Of a DNA stretch of 64,000 bases, positions 50,331 to 63,207 are shown piece by piece. Position numbers and translations under genes: made by a program. The notes beneath the pieces are model-generated. The model was not told the DNA's origin. It saw nothing but the letters and a program-made list of their open reading frames with translations, and ran no database searches. Source of the stretch: Leptodactylus fallax (lineage: Eukaryota > Chordata > Amphibia > Anura > Leptodactylidae); NCBI GenBank assembly GCA_947044405.1, contig CAMRHE010000169.1:1736501-1800500 (forward strand), given 5' to 3'. Within the stretch, counting starts at the first letter, position 1; each line of letters starts with the position of its first letter.

Positions 50331-51710
50331 CCATCCATGAACCTCATAAGCAGAATGCCAAATAATCTATAAAACGCAGCACTTCTAAAGCATACATTTT
50401 AAGCAATAAAAATAGTTATATAGGAATGTCATAAAACAATTAACATACATAACAAAAAATAAAAGTGCAAAAAGGAAAACTCTTCCTTGCAGGTACCTGG
50501 AGGATTGGAGTAGTGGTAGGAATAATAGGTGTTGTCAGTGATAGCCTTAGACTCAACTAATTTCTCCAGCTCCTTTCCTGGGTTGGTGCAGAGCTGAGGT
50601 GGTGGTAGTAGTTCCATTGGATCGCTTCCTTTTGGTCTTCAGCCTCTCTGAAACAGGAGGGAGTTGGCAGGGCCCTTGTTGGTAAATTCAAGAATACACT
50701 CAGGGGACACAGGTTGCAGGTGAAAACAGGTTCTAACTTTACTGGTATAACAGCAACCAAACACAGTTTCTAATACAAGGTGGAGGTGCAGATCCTATTA
50801 GCAGTTCTACTGTGGTTAAGGGCAATAAGCCAATGATGGTATTCAGCAATATAAGCCCAGAATAAAATAATATTGTGCTAATCTTCTCAACCTCTCTAGT
50901 TGTTTCTTACTCTCACTGCTTATACCCAAGATGATCCTGTCTGTCCTATACCACAACATGATGTTTTCTCTAAGGCCCTGAGTGACTTCAGACTTTCTCT
51001 AAAATGGCACTAGACACTCCAAACTCCTCTCCAAGGCTGTCAGCAATGTTATGTCCAAGGCTGTCAGTAATGTTAGCTTGGGCTTTATTCTGCCTCTCTC
51101 ACTATCTTGGAACATACTGTATGTCTCTTCTCTTTGGAAACGGGATAAAGACTCTCTGCTGCAGATTTATTATGCCTTATACGCCAATTTTCTGGTGTAC
51201 AAGGCATAAAAAGTTGTACTTTTTTTTTAATTCAAATTTTTGCGCAAAATTTGAGACTTTTTTTTATTTTTGTGTTGCCCTCGCCACTTTCCAAAAAAGG
51301 GGTGTGGTAAGTGATGCAGATTTGTTATTATTGATATCAATTTTCCCTGATGTCTCCTCCCACTCTCCAGCCATGTGCTGGCTAAGATAAACCATTCGGG
51401 CATAAAGTACCCTTCCGTCCCCAGTAGAACAGCCCTTAAAGATGTATGTTTACAATTATACATAAAACAATACAAAAACACAGAAAACTATATGCAGGTG
51501 GTACTGTGATAAGACGATGATACAGCTCAGCATGTGTTTTGCAGTGTCCACTGGGATCCTGGATACCTCTTTTTTATGGCACACATTCCTTCTACTTTTC
51601 CCTTAATATTTTCTATATAATTTATCCTATATGGATTTGGATTTTGGATATGGATCTATTTCAGGATTAAAGTACATCTAAATGTTAAAGGGAATTTGTC
51701 ACTATGTTCA
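50331..51710. other. Mostly unique DNA
   Basis: 51155-51320 partly resembles the MITE at 13568-13892 (CTCGCCACTTTCCAAA). No exon supported; frames at 50557-50760 and 51004-51390 lack domains. Confidence 0.4.
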
Positions 51711-52590
51711 ACCCCTTAAAGACCCCGCTATTTTTCGTTTTTGCATTTTCGTTTTTCCCTCCCCACATTTCAAGAGCCATAACTTTTTCATTTCTCAGTT
51801 CACAGACTCACATGATGGCTTATTGTTTGCGAAACAAATTGTACTTTGTAATGGCACCATTCAATATGCTGTGCAATGTACTGGGAAGCTGGAAAAAAAA
51901 TTCAGAATGAGATGCAATTGGAGAAAAACTGCATTTGCGCCAATTTCATATGGGTTTAATTTTTACAGCGTTCACTGTGTGGTAAAAATGACATGTTACC
52001 TGTATTCTGCAGGTCAGTATGAACATGGCGATACCAAATTTATATAGTATTTGTAATATTTTGATACCTTTTAAAAAATTTAAAACTTTGCAAAATCGAA
52101 AAAAAAAATTGTGTCACCATATTGTGACACCTGTAACTTTTTCATATTTACATGTATGGAGCTTGGTATGGCGTCTTTTTATGAGGGACAACATAACGTT
52201 TTTATTGATACCATTTAGGCAAAGATCTAATTGTTTGATCACTTTTTATTACATTTTTTTTTAGGAGGCAAAGTGTTGAAAAAAAAGCTATTTGGTAATT
52301 TTGATTTTTTTTTCGCCGCTATGCCGTTCACTGTATGGGATAAATATTTTAATATTTTAATAGTTTGGGCATTTTGGAGAGTGGGGATACCTACCGTGTT
52401 TATGTTTACTTTTGTTTATTTACTTTTATATCTGATCTAGGGAAAGGATGGTGATTTGAACTTTTGTGTTTTTTTTTATTTTTTTTATACTTTTAAAAAC
52501 TTCTTTTTTCTACTTTTACTTGTATGATCAGACCCCCTAGGGACCTTGAAACCTAGGGGGTCTGATCGCTCATACTATCCACTGCAATAC
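51711..52590 (+). mobile_element. piggyBac-like fragment joined to the hAT-like copy 2
   Basis: From ACCCCTTAAAGACCCC it follows 16455 (CAAGAGCCATAACTTTTTC, CAATGTACTGGGAAGCTGG, GTGACACCTGTAACTTTTTC) and passes the AGACCCCCTAGGG hairpin near 52535. There is no right terminus; hAT-like text begins at about 52591. The left flank is TTCA rather than TTAA. Confidence 0.6.
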
Positions 52591-53108
52591 TACTGTATGA
52601 CACCGATACATTTGAAATAAATGGTAGAGAAGGAAGCCTTTAGCTTACTTCTCTGCTAGTAAATAGCCCATAAGCCACAAGCCACTTCAGGTCTGTGGCC
52701 TACGAGCTGCCCTAAGATGTCTGCGTCCTGACACAGACGTCTTCACGATGACGTCACTGTACTGAGCCATCCAGACCAGGACTCTGAAGTCCTGCTGCTT
52801 TCTAGTAAGCAACTACAGTGTCAGCGGCGGAGGCTCCTCCTTGGGTGATCGGAGGTAGGTGAGAATCATCAACTTTTTTTTTTTAACAAGCTTTGGACAT
52901 TTTAATTGGGGGTGGAGGGGAGTGGGGGTTGTAATAAATATAAGAGGTCAATTGGGAGCAGTGGGAATTTAGCAAGATAAGAGGCCATAACTAATATAAG
53001 GGGTGTTAGGGGGCTTTAATAAAAGAGGATATAAATTATAGAGAATTTTAGTGGGGGCTGTATGAATGTAAGGGGAGATAATATTAGGGTGTATCTGGGC
53101 AGTATTAA

Positions 53109-53767
53109 AGGGGTTTTCTAGGGAATAATAAAGTTTACTGGTAAGGATTGTATTGAGAAAATTGGAGAGGAGGAATGTGAAACATAAAAAAAATACTCAC
53201 TTGTCCCCAGAGTACAGATGTCCGCAGCCCTGCGGCTGTCTGTCCAGGCACACGCACGCCGCTTCCCTGCTGCAAGTCCTGCACTGCATGTGATTGGCCT
53301 CAGTGGTGGCTGGAAAGGTCTCAGTGATGTCACTCAAATATACTGGGTCCTTTCCAGCCAACACTGATAGCCTCAGCAGTCATGTATGGCACTTTTCTGA
53401 ACAGACAGTGGCAGCAGACACCAGAGCACTGGGGACAGGTAAGGCTGGGTTCACACTAGCACTCAGTTTCTGTTTTTCGGGTCCACTTGGAGACCCGAAA
53501 AACGGAAACTCAATCCGCTTAAAAAGCAGTTACCCGTGGACCTCATAGACTATAATGGGGTCTGCTTGGGTTTCTGCCCGGTTTCCGCCTGAAAAATGCG
53601 GAGAGAAAAGTTCTGCTTGCAGGACTTTTCTTTCAGCATTTTTCAAACGGAATGGGGGACAGAATCCCCCAATGTAGTTCAAGCGCTGGTGTGAACCCAG
53701 CCTGAGTATGATTTTTTATCACCTACCCCACCTCCACTGTGATTTGTCCACTTCCTGGACAACCCCT
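53109..53767. mobile_element. TTAA-type MITE within copy 2
   Basis: Same as 23024-23625, with TTAA intact on the left (53105-53108) and on the right (53768-53771). The family Y element at 53443-53702 is inside it. Confidence 0.62.
53443..53702. mobile_element. Fold-back MITE (family Y) within copy 2
   Basis: Flanks TAA (53440-53442) and TGA, the same as in copy 1, showing the insertion was inherited. It is longer than in copy 1 (260 versus 208 bases) and keeps both arms around CTATAATGGGGTCTGC, so copy 1 has lost part of it. Confidence 0.7.
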
Positions 53768-53771
53768 TTAA

Positions 53772-53932
53772 AGAGGACCTTTCATGTCCTCATGAACCTG
53801 TGATTTTATATACCGCTAGAAAGCCGACAGTCGGCTTTCCCGTTATGTGCCCCGGGGCTGGAGATATCAGTGCCATTAGTTTTGACACCGATCTCTCCCC
53901 ACTTTCATGCATGAGGGCATGAAAGGTCCTCT
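53772..53932. mobile_element. Fold-back MITE (family Z), centre deleted
   Basis: The left arm AGAGGACCTTTCATGTCCTC and the right arm (GGCATGAAAGGTCCTCT) are kept with TTAA on both sides, but most of the interior present in 23630-24136 is gone. Confidence 0.7.
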
Positions 53933-54000
53933 TTAATACAAAAGGGTTATTAATAGGCATTATTAATACAAGAGGGGCATAATTTATACAAGGAGACATA

Positions 54001-55109
<1,109 letters not shown>

Positions 55110-55704
55110 TAAGAGGGTATAATTAATTTTAGGTGCCACTCGGACATTATTGATTTAAGGAGGTACACAGGGCATTATTAATTAGGGGAAATTATTCATT
55201 GAGGAGCACTATTAAATAAAGGGAGCAAATAGGAGCATTATTAAATTAAAAAGGTACATGGGGGTATTATTCATTTCCAGGGGATATCATATGTTTTATA
55301 ATTGGGGTAGCAGCAGGATGGAGATTTTATGTAGTTGAGGACAATGTGGGTCGGGTGCCAGGAAAAGTGAGGAGCCAAAGATGTCTGTGTTACAAACTTT
55401 ACAGTCACGGCTGGAAGAAGTGGTCATGGCGGTCCAGATGGAAGAGACGACAAGTGTAAACAGTCAGAGATATCACCTGTAAGTCACAACATTATTCCTG
55501 GACTGTATTTACCTAACTGGTCTTCACAGCCCTGTGTAGAACCACTATCAACCACTATACGGTCACTGTATAGTGATAGTGTTGGTATACCTGAGTTGGG
55601 GGCCCACTTAGACGTGTTCACCCCCCCTGCTGAACTCCTAGCTACGCCTCTATTGTTAAGGCATATATAAGTCCTCTCCATTATATCACCAATCTTACAG
55701 GTGC

Positions 55705-55860
55705 TTCATTGATTCAGCACTGTTAGGGTTAAAATCCAATATCTTTATTTCACATATTTAAAAACTTATTGGTACTAATAGCCTCTTATGTACTGATAAG
55801 CCTTTAAATATGTGTTATAAAGATATTGGATTTTAACCCTAATGATGCTGGATCGATGAA
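55705..55860. repeat. Fold-back element, about 156 bp
   Basis: TTCATTGATTCAGCACTG with TTAGGGTTAAAATCC and ATATCTTTATTTCACATA on the left is complemented by the right arm ending GATGCTGGATCGATGAA. A whole-length imperfect hairpin; probably a small MITE. Confidence 0.65.
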
Positions 55861-55973
55861 ACTCTTCCTACGTACAGTATGCTGTTACTTCGAGTACCAT
55901 ATGCTAGACTGCCAACAATATGGATAAATATATCCATAGTGGGTGAGCTGTTCCAATTTTTGTATATATTTAC

Positions 55974-56522
55974 TAGAGATGGGTGAACCTCTCAGGATTC
56001 GTTTTGCTTCAAGTTCAGGTGGCTCGGGTCCAAGATTTGTTTTGGGTCGAACATGTTTGGTGTAAACCATACCTTATAATGGCTTAAGACATAGTGTAAA
56101 ACGCTCTCAGGGCTTCTAGGAACCTATCTATCCATCTCTAGCTCTCTAAGGCAAGCACAGCTGAAGTTATGTCAGTGAGAAAGTGACATTATTATACTCT
56201 GGGGTCTCTTCAGAATTTCTTTTGGGCTTCCTTGCGGCATCACCAGAAGAGCCCTGGACACAGCAAGAAGGCCCAAAAGAGGTAATGGAGGGTGAATATG
56301 AATATTTTTTTTTCATCTCCCCTGTGCCTTCACCTATTATACTCTGGGGACTGTAGAGACCCCAGAGTATAATAATGTCACTTTCACTTTGACATAACTT
56401 CAGCTGTGTTTTCCTTAGAGAGCTAGAAATTGGATAGATAGGTTTCTAGGTTTGTATAAAACTAGTAATTTGGAATATTTGGGTCAAACCCAGCTCAGTA
56501 CCAGTCAGTTCACCCATCTCTA
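55974..56522. mobile_element. hAT-like MITE with perfect 8-bp duplication
   Basis: Ends TAGAGATGGGTGAAC and GTTCACCCATCTCTA are exact complements. ATATTTAC flanks both sides (55966-55973, 56523-56530). An 8-bp duplication fits hAT. The interior folds back: CAAGCACAGCTGAAGTTATG with CTCTGGGGTCTC opposes CCAGAGTATAATAATG with CATAACTTCAGCTGTG. 549 bp, no protein. Confidence 0.8.
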
Positions 56523-56869
56523 ATATTTACCATTCTTAAAGTGCCAGGTATGCACTGCGTTCCAAATTATTATTCAAATTATATTTTTCTCTGATTTTCC
56601 AAAATGGTTGATGCAAATGACAGTCAGTATAATGTTCAAATCTTCAACTTCATTGTATAATTCAAATTTTATTGGACAAACCTCTCAATGCTAACATTTT
56701 CACAAATTAAAAAATCTAAATCCACTGTTCCAAATTATTTTGCACATCAGAGTTTCTAAACATTTTATAGGATGTAAAGAACTGAAAATGGTCATTTGTT
56801 GAATTTGCAGCAGTAAATCAAAAGCTATTTCAATCAAAAAATGTCTTAACAGGGCAAGTTACATGTTAA

Positions 56870-57735
56870 CATACGATCTCTTCTTTGATATCACTTTCAC
56901 AATTCTAGCATCCATTGAACTTGAGTTTTTTGGATAGTTTTTGCTTGAATTTCTTTGTAGGATGTCACAATAGCCTCCCACAGCCGCTGTTTGATGTGAA
57001 CTGTCTCCCACCCTCATAGATCCTTTGCTTGAGGATACTCCAAAGGTTCTCAATAGTGTTGACACCAGGGGAGGATGGTAGCCATACCATGAGTTTCTGT
57101 CCTGTTATGCCCATAGCAGGCAGTCAATGATTCTTTGCTACATGAGATGATGCATTGTCATGAAGATAATTTTTCTACGGAAGGCACGTTTCTATTTTTT
57201 GTACCATGGAAAAAAGTGGTCCGTCAGAAACTTTGTGTAGAGGTAATTTTTCACATCTTCAGGGACCCTAAAGGAGTCTACCAGCTCTCTCCCCATGATT
57301 TTGTCCCAAAACATGACTCCGCTACCTCCTTACTGATGTCGCAGCCTTGTTGGGACATGCCAGTCATCCACCAACCATCCACCATACCATCCATTTGGAC
57401 CATCCAGGGTTGCACGGCACACATCAGTAAACAAGACTGTTTCAAAATTAGTCTTCATGTCTGTCTGGACCCACTGTAACCATTTCTGCTTGTGAGCACT
57501 ATTTAGGGATGGCCGAATAGTAGGTTTATGCACAACTGCAAGCCTCTAGAAGATCCTACAACTTGAGGTTCCAGGGGTACCAGCAGCTTTCAGTACCTGT
57601 TTGCTGCTTTGTAATGGTATTTTAGCAGCTGCCCTCTTAATCCGATGAATTGGCAGAATTATGCCTTTATATGAATTAATATGTCTGTACTCTGAATCAG
57701 CCACAAATCTCTTTACAGTACAATGGTCACTCTTA
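56870..57735 (-). pseudogene. Decayed Tc1/mariner transposase, copy B
   Basis: On the minus strand, KWLQWVQTDMKTNFETVLFT leads into the first catalytic region CRATLDGPNGW (the codon before it now gives DV rather than the usual DE). The C-terminus SSMDARIVKVISKKRSYVNM survives near 56860-56920. Frameshifts and stops lie between. Confidence 0.65.
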
Positions 57736-58060
57736 AACAGGTATTCCGGTGGAAAAAAAAAATCATTTTTCAAAAAAAGGTCGGTTAGTGCTTATTAATA
57801 GGTTAATAAGTTCACCCAAATACCTTTAGCAGTGTAGTGAGTGATTTCTGGGTTTCTCTGGGAGCTCCTGGCATCTTCTGCATTTGTTTACATGGGTATC
57901 TTGCTGTTTTGTTTTCCTACAACTACCATGATGCCTTGTGCTACACTCAGAGCTGACTCCCTCCCCTCTCCCTCCTTTTTTTCTCACATCCCTTCCCTGT
58001 TTCCTTAGCTAGCCTGCCCACTACTAGCCCTTCCTAACTAACTCATCCCATTAATGCGAA
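57736..58060. repeat. Insertion in Tc1/mariner copy B
   Basis: From TTAAACAGGTATTCCGGTGG the sequence departs from copy A and runs through GGAGCTCCTGGCATC and CCTTGTGCTACACTCAG. Probably one end of a TTAA-type MITE; the other end is not recognised. Confidence 0.45.
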
Positions 58061-58072
58061 ACATCCTTCTTA

Positions 58073-58447
58073 GGCTAAGGCCCCATGTTGCGGAAAAACT
58101 GATTGTTTTGTTGCAGATTTTGCTGCTGTTTTTGAGTCAAAGCCAGGAGTGGACTGAGCAGAACGAAGACGTATAAGAGCTTCCTAAATAGTTCCCATCC
58201 CTATTGAAGCCACTCCTGGCTTTGGCTCAAAAAAATGCAGCAAAATCTGCAAGAAAAAAAGCAGCTTTGCTTTTTTTTTTCCACAGCGCTTTTCACAGAA
58301 AGTCCGCACAGTTTTCCATTGCAGACTTTCTGCAGATAATTTTCTGCAATATGTGGATGGAACTAGCCAGAATCCCGTTCACTTTGCAGGTACTGTAAAA
58401 CAATGTATTTTTTGCCATGGCAATTTCCGCAACGTGGGGCCCTGGCC
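58073..58447. mobile_element. Fold-back MITE (family X) inside copy B
   Basis: Left GGCTAAGGCCCCATGTTG, right ACGTGGGGCCCTGGCC. It follows TCCTTCTTA as in copy A. The left half is the tight-hairpin type (TTTTGCTGCTG, CCAGGAGTGG) and the right half the other type (TACTGTAAAAC), in the opposite orientation to the one in copy A. Confidence 0.65.
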
Positions 58448-58450
58448 TAA

Positions 58451-58673
58451 GGCTGAGGCCCCATGCTGCGAAAAAACACAGCTTTTTTTGCTACAGATTT
58501 TGTTGCAGTTTTTTGAGCCAAAGCCAGGAATGGATTAAGCAAAAGGTAGAAGTATAAGAGCTTTCTATAAATTTCCTATTCCTTTTGTAGCCATTCTTGG
58601 CTCTGGCTAAAAAAATACACAATAAAATCTGCAATAAAAAAAAACTGTGTTTCCGCAACTTGGGGCCTTAGCC
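58451..58673. mobile_element. Fold-back MITE (family X), perfect TAA duplication
   Basis: GGCTGAGGCCCCATGCTG to ACTTGGGGCCTTAGCC, with TAA at 58448-58450 and 58674-58676. It is inserted directly at the edge of its neighbour. Confidence 0.72.
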
Positions 58674-58846
58674 TAAAGTAGGTTTCCTTTAATTGGGCTC
58701 ACCTGGTAAATTAATTGTCACAGGTGTCTGAGATTGATTTCAGTGATCCAAAGAGCCCTGAGACACAATACCGTCCATGAGTTTAATTGAAAAACAAAAA
58801 TTTACAACTTTATTCCAATTTGCATAATAATTTGGAACATGATGTA

Positions 58847-59153
58847 CAGCAAACAGACCCCTTTCCAGCAAACATTACATAATCAGAATTAGCTTCTTTC
58901 ATCTATCCATTTATTAAAGGACTAAATTGAAAACCTGGGGGGAGGGATGGAATTGGACTAAAATAAAAACGATATTCACCTAGCCTTAATGACTATCACT
59001 GGCCTCAGGGGTCACCTGAGGCATTTCATTTATGACCCAGCCATTGTTTTAGAATGGGGGACTGGATTAGTTGAGAATTGATTCTTTTTTTAATTTAGTC
59101 CCTCCAGCAATCATCCCCCTCCAATTTTCTACTTTGCATGAAAAACCTCGTTA
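58847..59153. other. Intervening DNA
   Basis: AGGACTAAATTGAAAACCTG near 58918 and AATTTAGTCCCTCC near 59093 are loosely complementary and may be ends of a short element; not firmly assigned. Confidence 0.35.
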
Positions 59154-59998
59154 GGCTAAGGTCCCATATAGTGAGCAGCAGTCAAAAAGCACTGCGGAAA
59201 ACACAAACGTTTTTTCTGCAGTTTTCCTCTGTGTACCCTCTGTCCCTATTATACCTATACAGAAGCCACCAGCGTTTCTGTAGGTATAATTGACATGCTG
59301 CGATTTACAAAAATGCAACAGTTTTTTGAATCACAGCATTTCCGCTGCAGATTTTTTTCTGCAATGTGGGAATAGGATTACGCAGCTTTTTTTCCACAGC
59401 ATTTCCGCCGTGGCCAAAACACCAAGTTGCGGAAATACAGGTTTTTTTTGTTGAAGATTTTGCTGCGGTCTTTTGAGCCAAAGCCAGTAGTGGATTGAGC
59501 AGAAGGTAGAAGTATTAGTACTTCCTACATATTCCCCGTTCCTTTTGTAGCTACTCTTGGGTTTGGCTCAAAAAAGGAGCAAAATCTGCAACAACAAAAA
59601 AAGCTGTGTTTCTGCAATTAGCCTTAGCTGCTATAAAAAAACGCAGCAAAAACAGTGCATTCTTTTTATGCAGCATTTTTCATTGGGTTTTTGCTGTGTT
59701 TTTGGCTGGTCTCCAACTTAACCGTGGCGTTTTACAGTCCCTGCAAAGAGGGTTTGATTTTGGCTAATCCCATCCACACACTGAAGAAAAATATCCACAG
59801 TGGAAAAGCGTTCGTGTTTTTGCAAATCACAGCATGTCAATCATACCTACGGAAACGCTGCGGGTTTCCGTATACTTATAGTGAAGCAGAAAGTCTGCAG
59901 GGGAAAACTCTATGGACTTTCTGTGAAAAAACTGCGTTTCTGCCGCAATTTTTCCCACAGCACTTTTTGGCTGCAGACCACTACATGGGACCTTAGCC
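59154..59998. mobile_element. Cluster of family X fold-back units
   Basis: It starts GGCTAAGGTCCCATATAG after TTA. One partial unit of the TACCTATACAGAAGCC type runs to about 59420, a tight-hairpin unit from 59420 to 59625, then a third from about 59640 ending CTACATGGGACCTTAGCC at 59998. Boundaries between units are approximate. Confidence 0.55.
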
Positions 59999-61022
59999 TT
60001 TCTTTGTTTTTTCCTTCCCCTATTAAATATATAGGGGATATGGTTGCAATTCCACAGCTAAAATTAAAATGCTGTCAAATGCCTTAAGGTCTCATGCAAA
60101 ATCCCAGTAATGGGACAACTTTGCCACATCTTGCGGATGACCAAAAGCTTCAGTGAAACTGCAGCCTTAGCATGCTGCTGTAAGTGAGAATACATAAGTT
60201 TGCTGTGCTATAAGCCACTATGGGAAAATAGAGAAACAATGCCAGTAATACAGCACCAGCAGTTGGAGCACCATATAACTGAATTTGTGAGTTTAGGGTT
60301 CAACATAAGGCTGCCTATGTATGCACATTGTAAATGACCAGCACTGTCATGCAAATGGAGGAGGCGAATTTCCTCCACATTAATTGCTTTTTTTTTCTTA
60401 TTTAAATCCCAGGAGTAATTCAAAGTATGTACTCCCAGCTCTGTCAGTCCTAAGGGCCAGTGTATAGTCTCCATGAGCTCATTCTTGAATATTCACCTTA
60501 GATAACTTCTACAGAATGTGTGTAAATTGGAGCAGCACAATTCATTTTCATTATCTCCCATTTCTGCTTCATAGACTATCTGTGGACATGTGAACAGTAA
60601 GACAAACAATATCCTAAACATAGGTTGCAAGCTATTCTTTACATATAGATATGAATGTGGCATAGGAAGAGAAAACTGTAAAATCAATGAGACTTTAGAA
60701 AGTATAACCCACTGTTAAGGTTAAGTTAGCATTATGTAATAATAGGGCTGTCATAGCAATATAAATGCAAAACAGCCAATCCCATCAATTTTGCTGAAAA
60801 GCCCAAATTCATATTTTATATCTACAGCAGTCCTACCCCCCCCCCCCCCTCCTCCATATCTGCTGTCTGGAGAATTGTACAGTTGACAAACTATAAACTT
60901 TTAGAATTTGGTGCTGCTGATAAAATTAATGTTTAGCTGATGAGTTACTTAATGTCAATAGCAGCATCTCCCAACCACAGATTGTATTGTAAGCTTGGTG
61001 CAAGGGCAGGCAAAGCAATTAA
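59999..61022. other. Mostly unique DNA
   Basis: A long C run lies at 60836-60849. Nothing else recognised. Confidence 0.4.
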
Positions 61023-61379
61023 GGCTAAGGCCCCACGTAGTGGGCCGCAGCAAAAAAGCACTGCGGGAAAAACTGCAGCATCACGGTTTTTCCTGCATCG
61101 CTTTTCATAGAAAGTCCGCAGAGATTTCCTCGGCTTCCATTATACCTATAGGGAAACCTCTAGCGTTTCCGTAGGGTTAATTGACATGCTGCGATTTCCA
61201 AAACTGCGCCGGTTTTGGAAATCGCAGTGTTTTCGCTGCATGTAATTTTCTGCAATGTATTGATAGGATTTGCTAGAATCCCATCCACTTTGCAGTGTCT
61301 GTAAAACGCTGCGGTTTTTGCAGTAACGTTTACGCTGTGGCCAAACCGCAGCATTTATGCCACGTGGGGCTCCCCGGCC
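61023..61379. mobile_element. Fold-back MITE, perfect TAA duplication (family X)
   Basis: Left GGCTAAGGCCCCACGTAG, right CCACGTGGGGCTCCCCGGCC, with TAA at 61020-61022 and 61380-61382. The interior has GAAAGTCCGCAGAG, TATACCTATAGGG, TGCGATTTCCAAAACTGC and TCTGTAAAACGCTGCG. A good reference copy for the family. Confidence 0.78.
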
Positions 61380-61569
61380 TAAAGGTGTTTTCTATGCCCT
61401 AGCATAGTTTTTTTTATACTAATTGGGGGATCTGACACCTGAAGCCGCTCTGATCAGCTGGTCCGGTTGCCTGCTGATGCCAGAACCTATTCAAGTAATA
61501 CGTGAGCAGCGTGGACAAGGCTATAGTTTTGTCCCTAATACCTGAATAGATGAACACTTTCATAGGTAT

Positions 61570-61964
61570 TGAAGGGGACCAGCCACATTACACATGCAGT
61601 CCAATCTGCAGACAACATGTCACAGAGTAGGAGTAGCTGAGCAGATTGATATATTATATTGAAGGGGAAAAAAGTCAGAATAACTTTTAATTTATTGATT
61701 TAAGCCTCTGCTCATTCTGGGCTTAGGAGACAAGTGGGTGGTCCTACTCAGTGATTGATAGGCTTTCCAATATAAGTACCCATGTCAGTGCCATGGATCA
61801 CCCCTTGGAATTCAAAGTGGAGAAAGAGCACAGATTTAAATGAATACATTGAATAAAGGAAGTTATGCTAAATCTCTTCCCATAAAGGTACATATCCACT
61901 TTTCTTGCTCTATAATAAGCTGCCTACAGATTGGACTGCATTTTTTTATGTGACGGTTCCCTTT
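61570..61964. mobile_element. Probable TTAA-type MITE
   Basis: The left GAAGGGGACCAGCCACATTA and the complement of the right end (AAAGGGAACCGTCACAT) pair. Inside, GCAGTCCAATCTGCAG pairs with CTACAGATTGGACTGC. The right flank is TTAA; the left is TTGA. Confidence 0.6.
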
Positions 61965-61966
61965 AA

Positions 61967-62804
61967 AATATGCCTTTAATATGCGCTAGCACTGACTTAT
62001 AGAAGCCAGTTTCAAATATTATTCATTAAAGGAACAATACACAACTACAAACACTATGAGAATATATTGCCAACTTTGCACCAATTCTGTGACATAAACG
62101 TTTACTTTCTGGAATATTTGTGCTTAGATCTGCAAACTTTTGTTGCCTTTCGCCACAGTAGACCCCTAGTGATAAGACATTTATCACCTCCTACAGCATA
62201 CTGTGGACAGGTGATACATGTCCTTTGTGGAACAACCGCCTTAATTAAATACACAGATTTTTTTTTAATCTTTATTAAATCATTTTTTCCTTTTAGAGGT
62301 CTGTAAAAAATAGCTAATAAATATGTATATTTTCTTTTAAACAGTACAATGGCCATATGAGTTGGAGTGAGTCACAGTCAGTCTGGTACAGCAGGTAACA
62401 GGTTGGGTTTCTATATTCAGGATTTTTGTTGTTTTTGAAGCCAAAATCAGGAGTGTATTGAATAAAATAAGAGTATTGCCTTTCTATATACTTTCTCCCC
62501 TTTATAATCCACACCTGGTTTTGGTTTCAAAAACAACAAAAAACCTGAACGTGGAAATTCATCCTTAGTATTTAATGGTTTCCAAGGGAGATGTATGGAT
62601 TCTCTCTCACAATACGACAAAGAGATGTTTTAAGATCAGCCTTTGTAGTGTTATCTGTGATAGTATAGGAACTTCCACGTAAGAGCAAAATCACTGTCCA
62701 ATACTAATGTTCTGTTGTACTACCTAGCATCTATTATAAGTAATCTATACGTAAAATAGTTCCAACAACATTCAGATTATGTACTGTAGTCCAAACACAG
62801 TCAT
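61967..62804. other. Mostly unique DNA
   Basis: 62400-62560 contains a weak hairpin (TTTTTGAAGCCAAAATCAGG and CACACCTGGTTTTGGTTTC) resembling the tight-hairpin core of family X. No gene recognised. Confidence 0.4.
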
Positions 62805-62857
62805 GATCCAGCACTTTGTTAAAAGTCCATCATGTTATTATTAACCCATTAAAATCC

Positions 62858-62889
<32 letters not shown>

Positions 62890-62904
62890 TGTGTGTGTAT
62901 ATAG

Positions 62905-62966
<62 letters not shown>

Positions 62967-63207
62967 GCCAGCACAAACATCTAAAATCCATGTCTTGCAC
63001 CCCTGGGGAGCGCTGGTTTACATGTTTCAGACCATCTTTTGGTTATGACTAAAGACCAGCAAATCTGAAATGTGTAATCCAGCGCTCCCCAGGGGTGCAC
63101 TACATGAAATTTTGATGTTTGTGCTGGTTTGCTTGTACAGATATAAATATATATGGATTTTAATGCCTTACTAATAAAATGATGGAATTTTAACAAAGTG
63201 CTGGATC
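62805..63207. mobile_element. Fold-back element with microsatellite in one arm
   Basis: GATCCAGCACTTTGTTAAAA begins the left arm and its complement ends the right at 63207. The arms continue through CATTAAAATCCATATATA and CCCTGGGGAGCGCTGG. The left arm has gained (TA)n at about 62859-62884 and (GA)n at about 62911-62961, which the right arm lacks. Confidence 0.78.

Larger units (their letters stand above)
56553..58844 (-). mobile_element. Decayed Tc1/mariner transposon, copy B
   Basis: The left CACTGCGTTCCAAATTATT and right ATAATTTGGAACATGATG ends are inverted repeats; TA follows at 58845-58846. It is collinear with copy A (6791-8505). It contains an insertion at about 57736-58060 and fold-back elements at 58073 and 58451. 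Confidence 0.78.
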
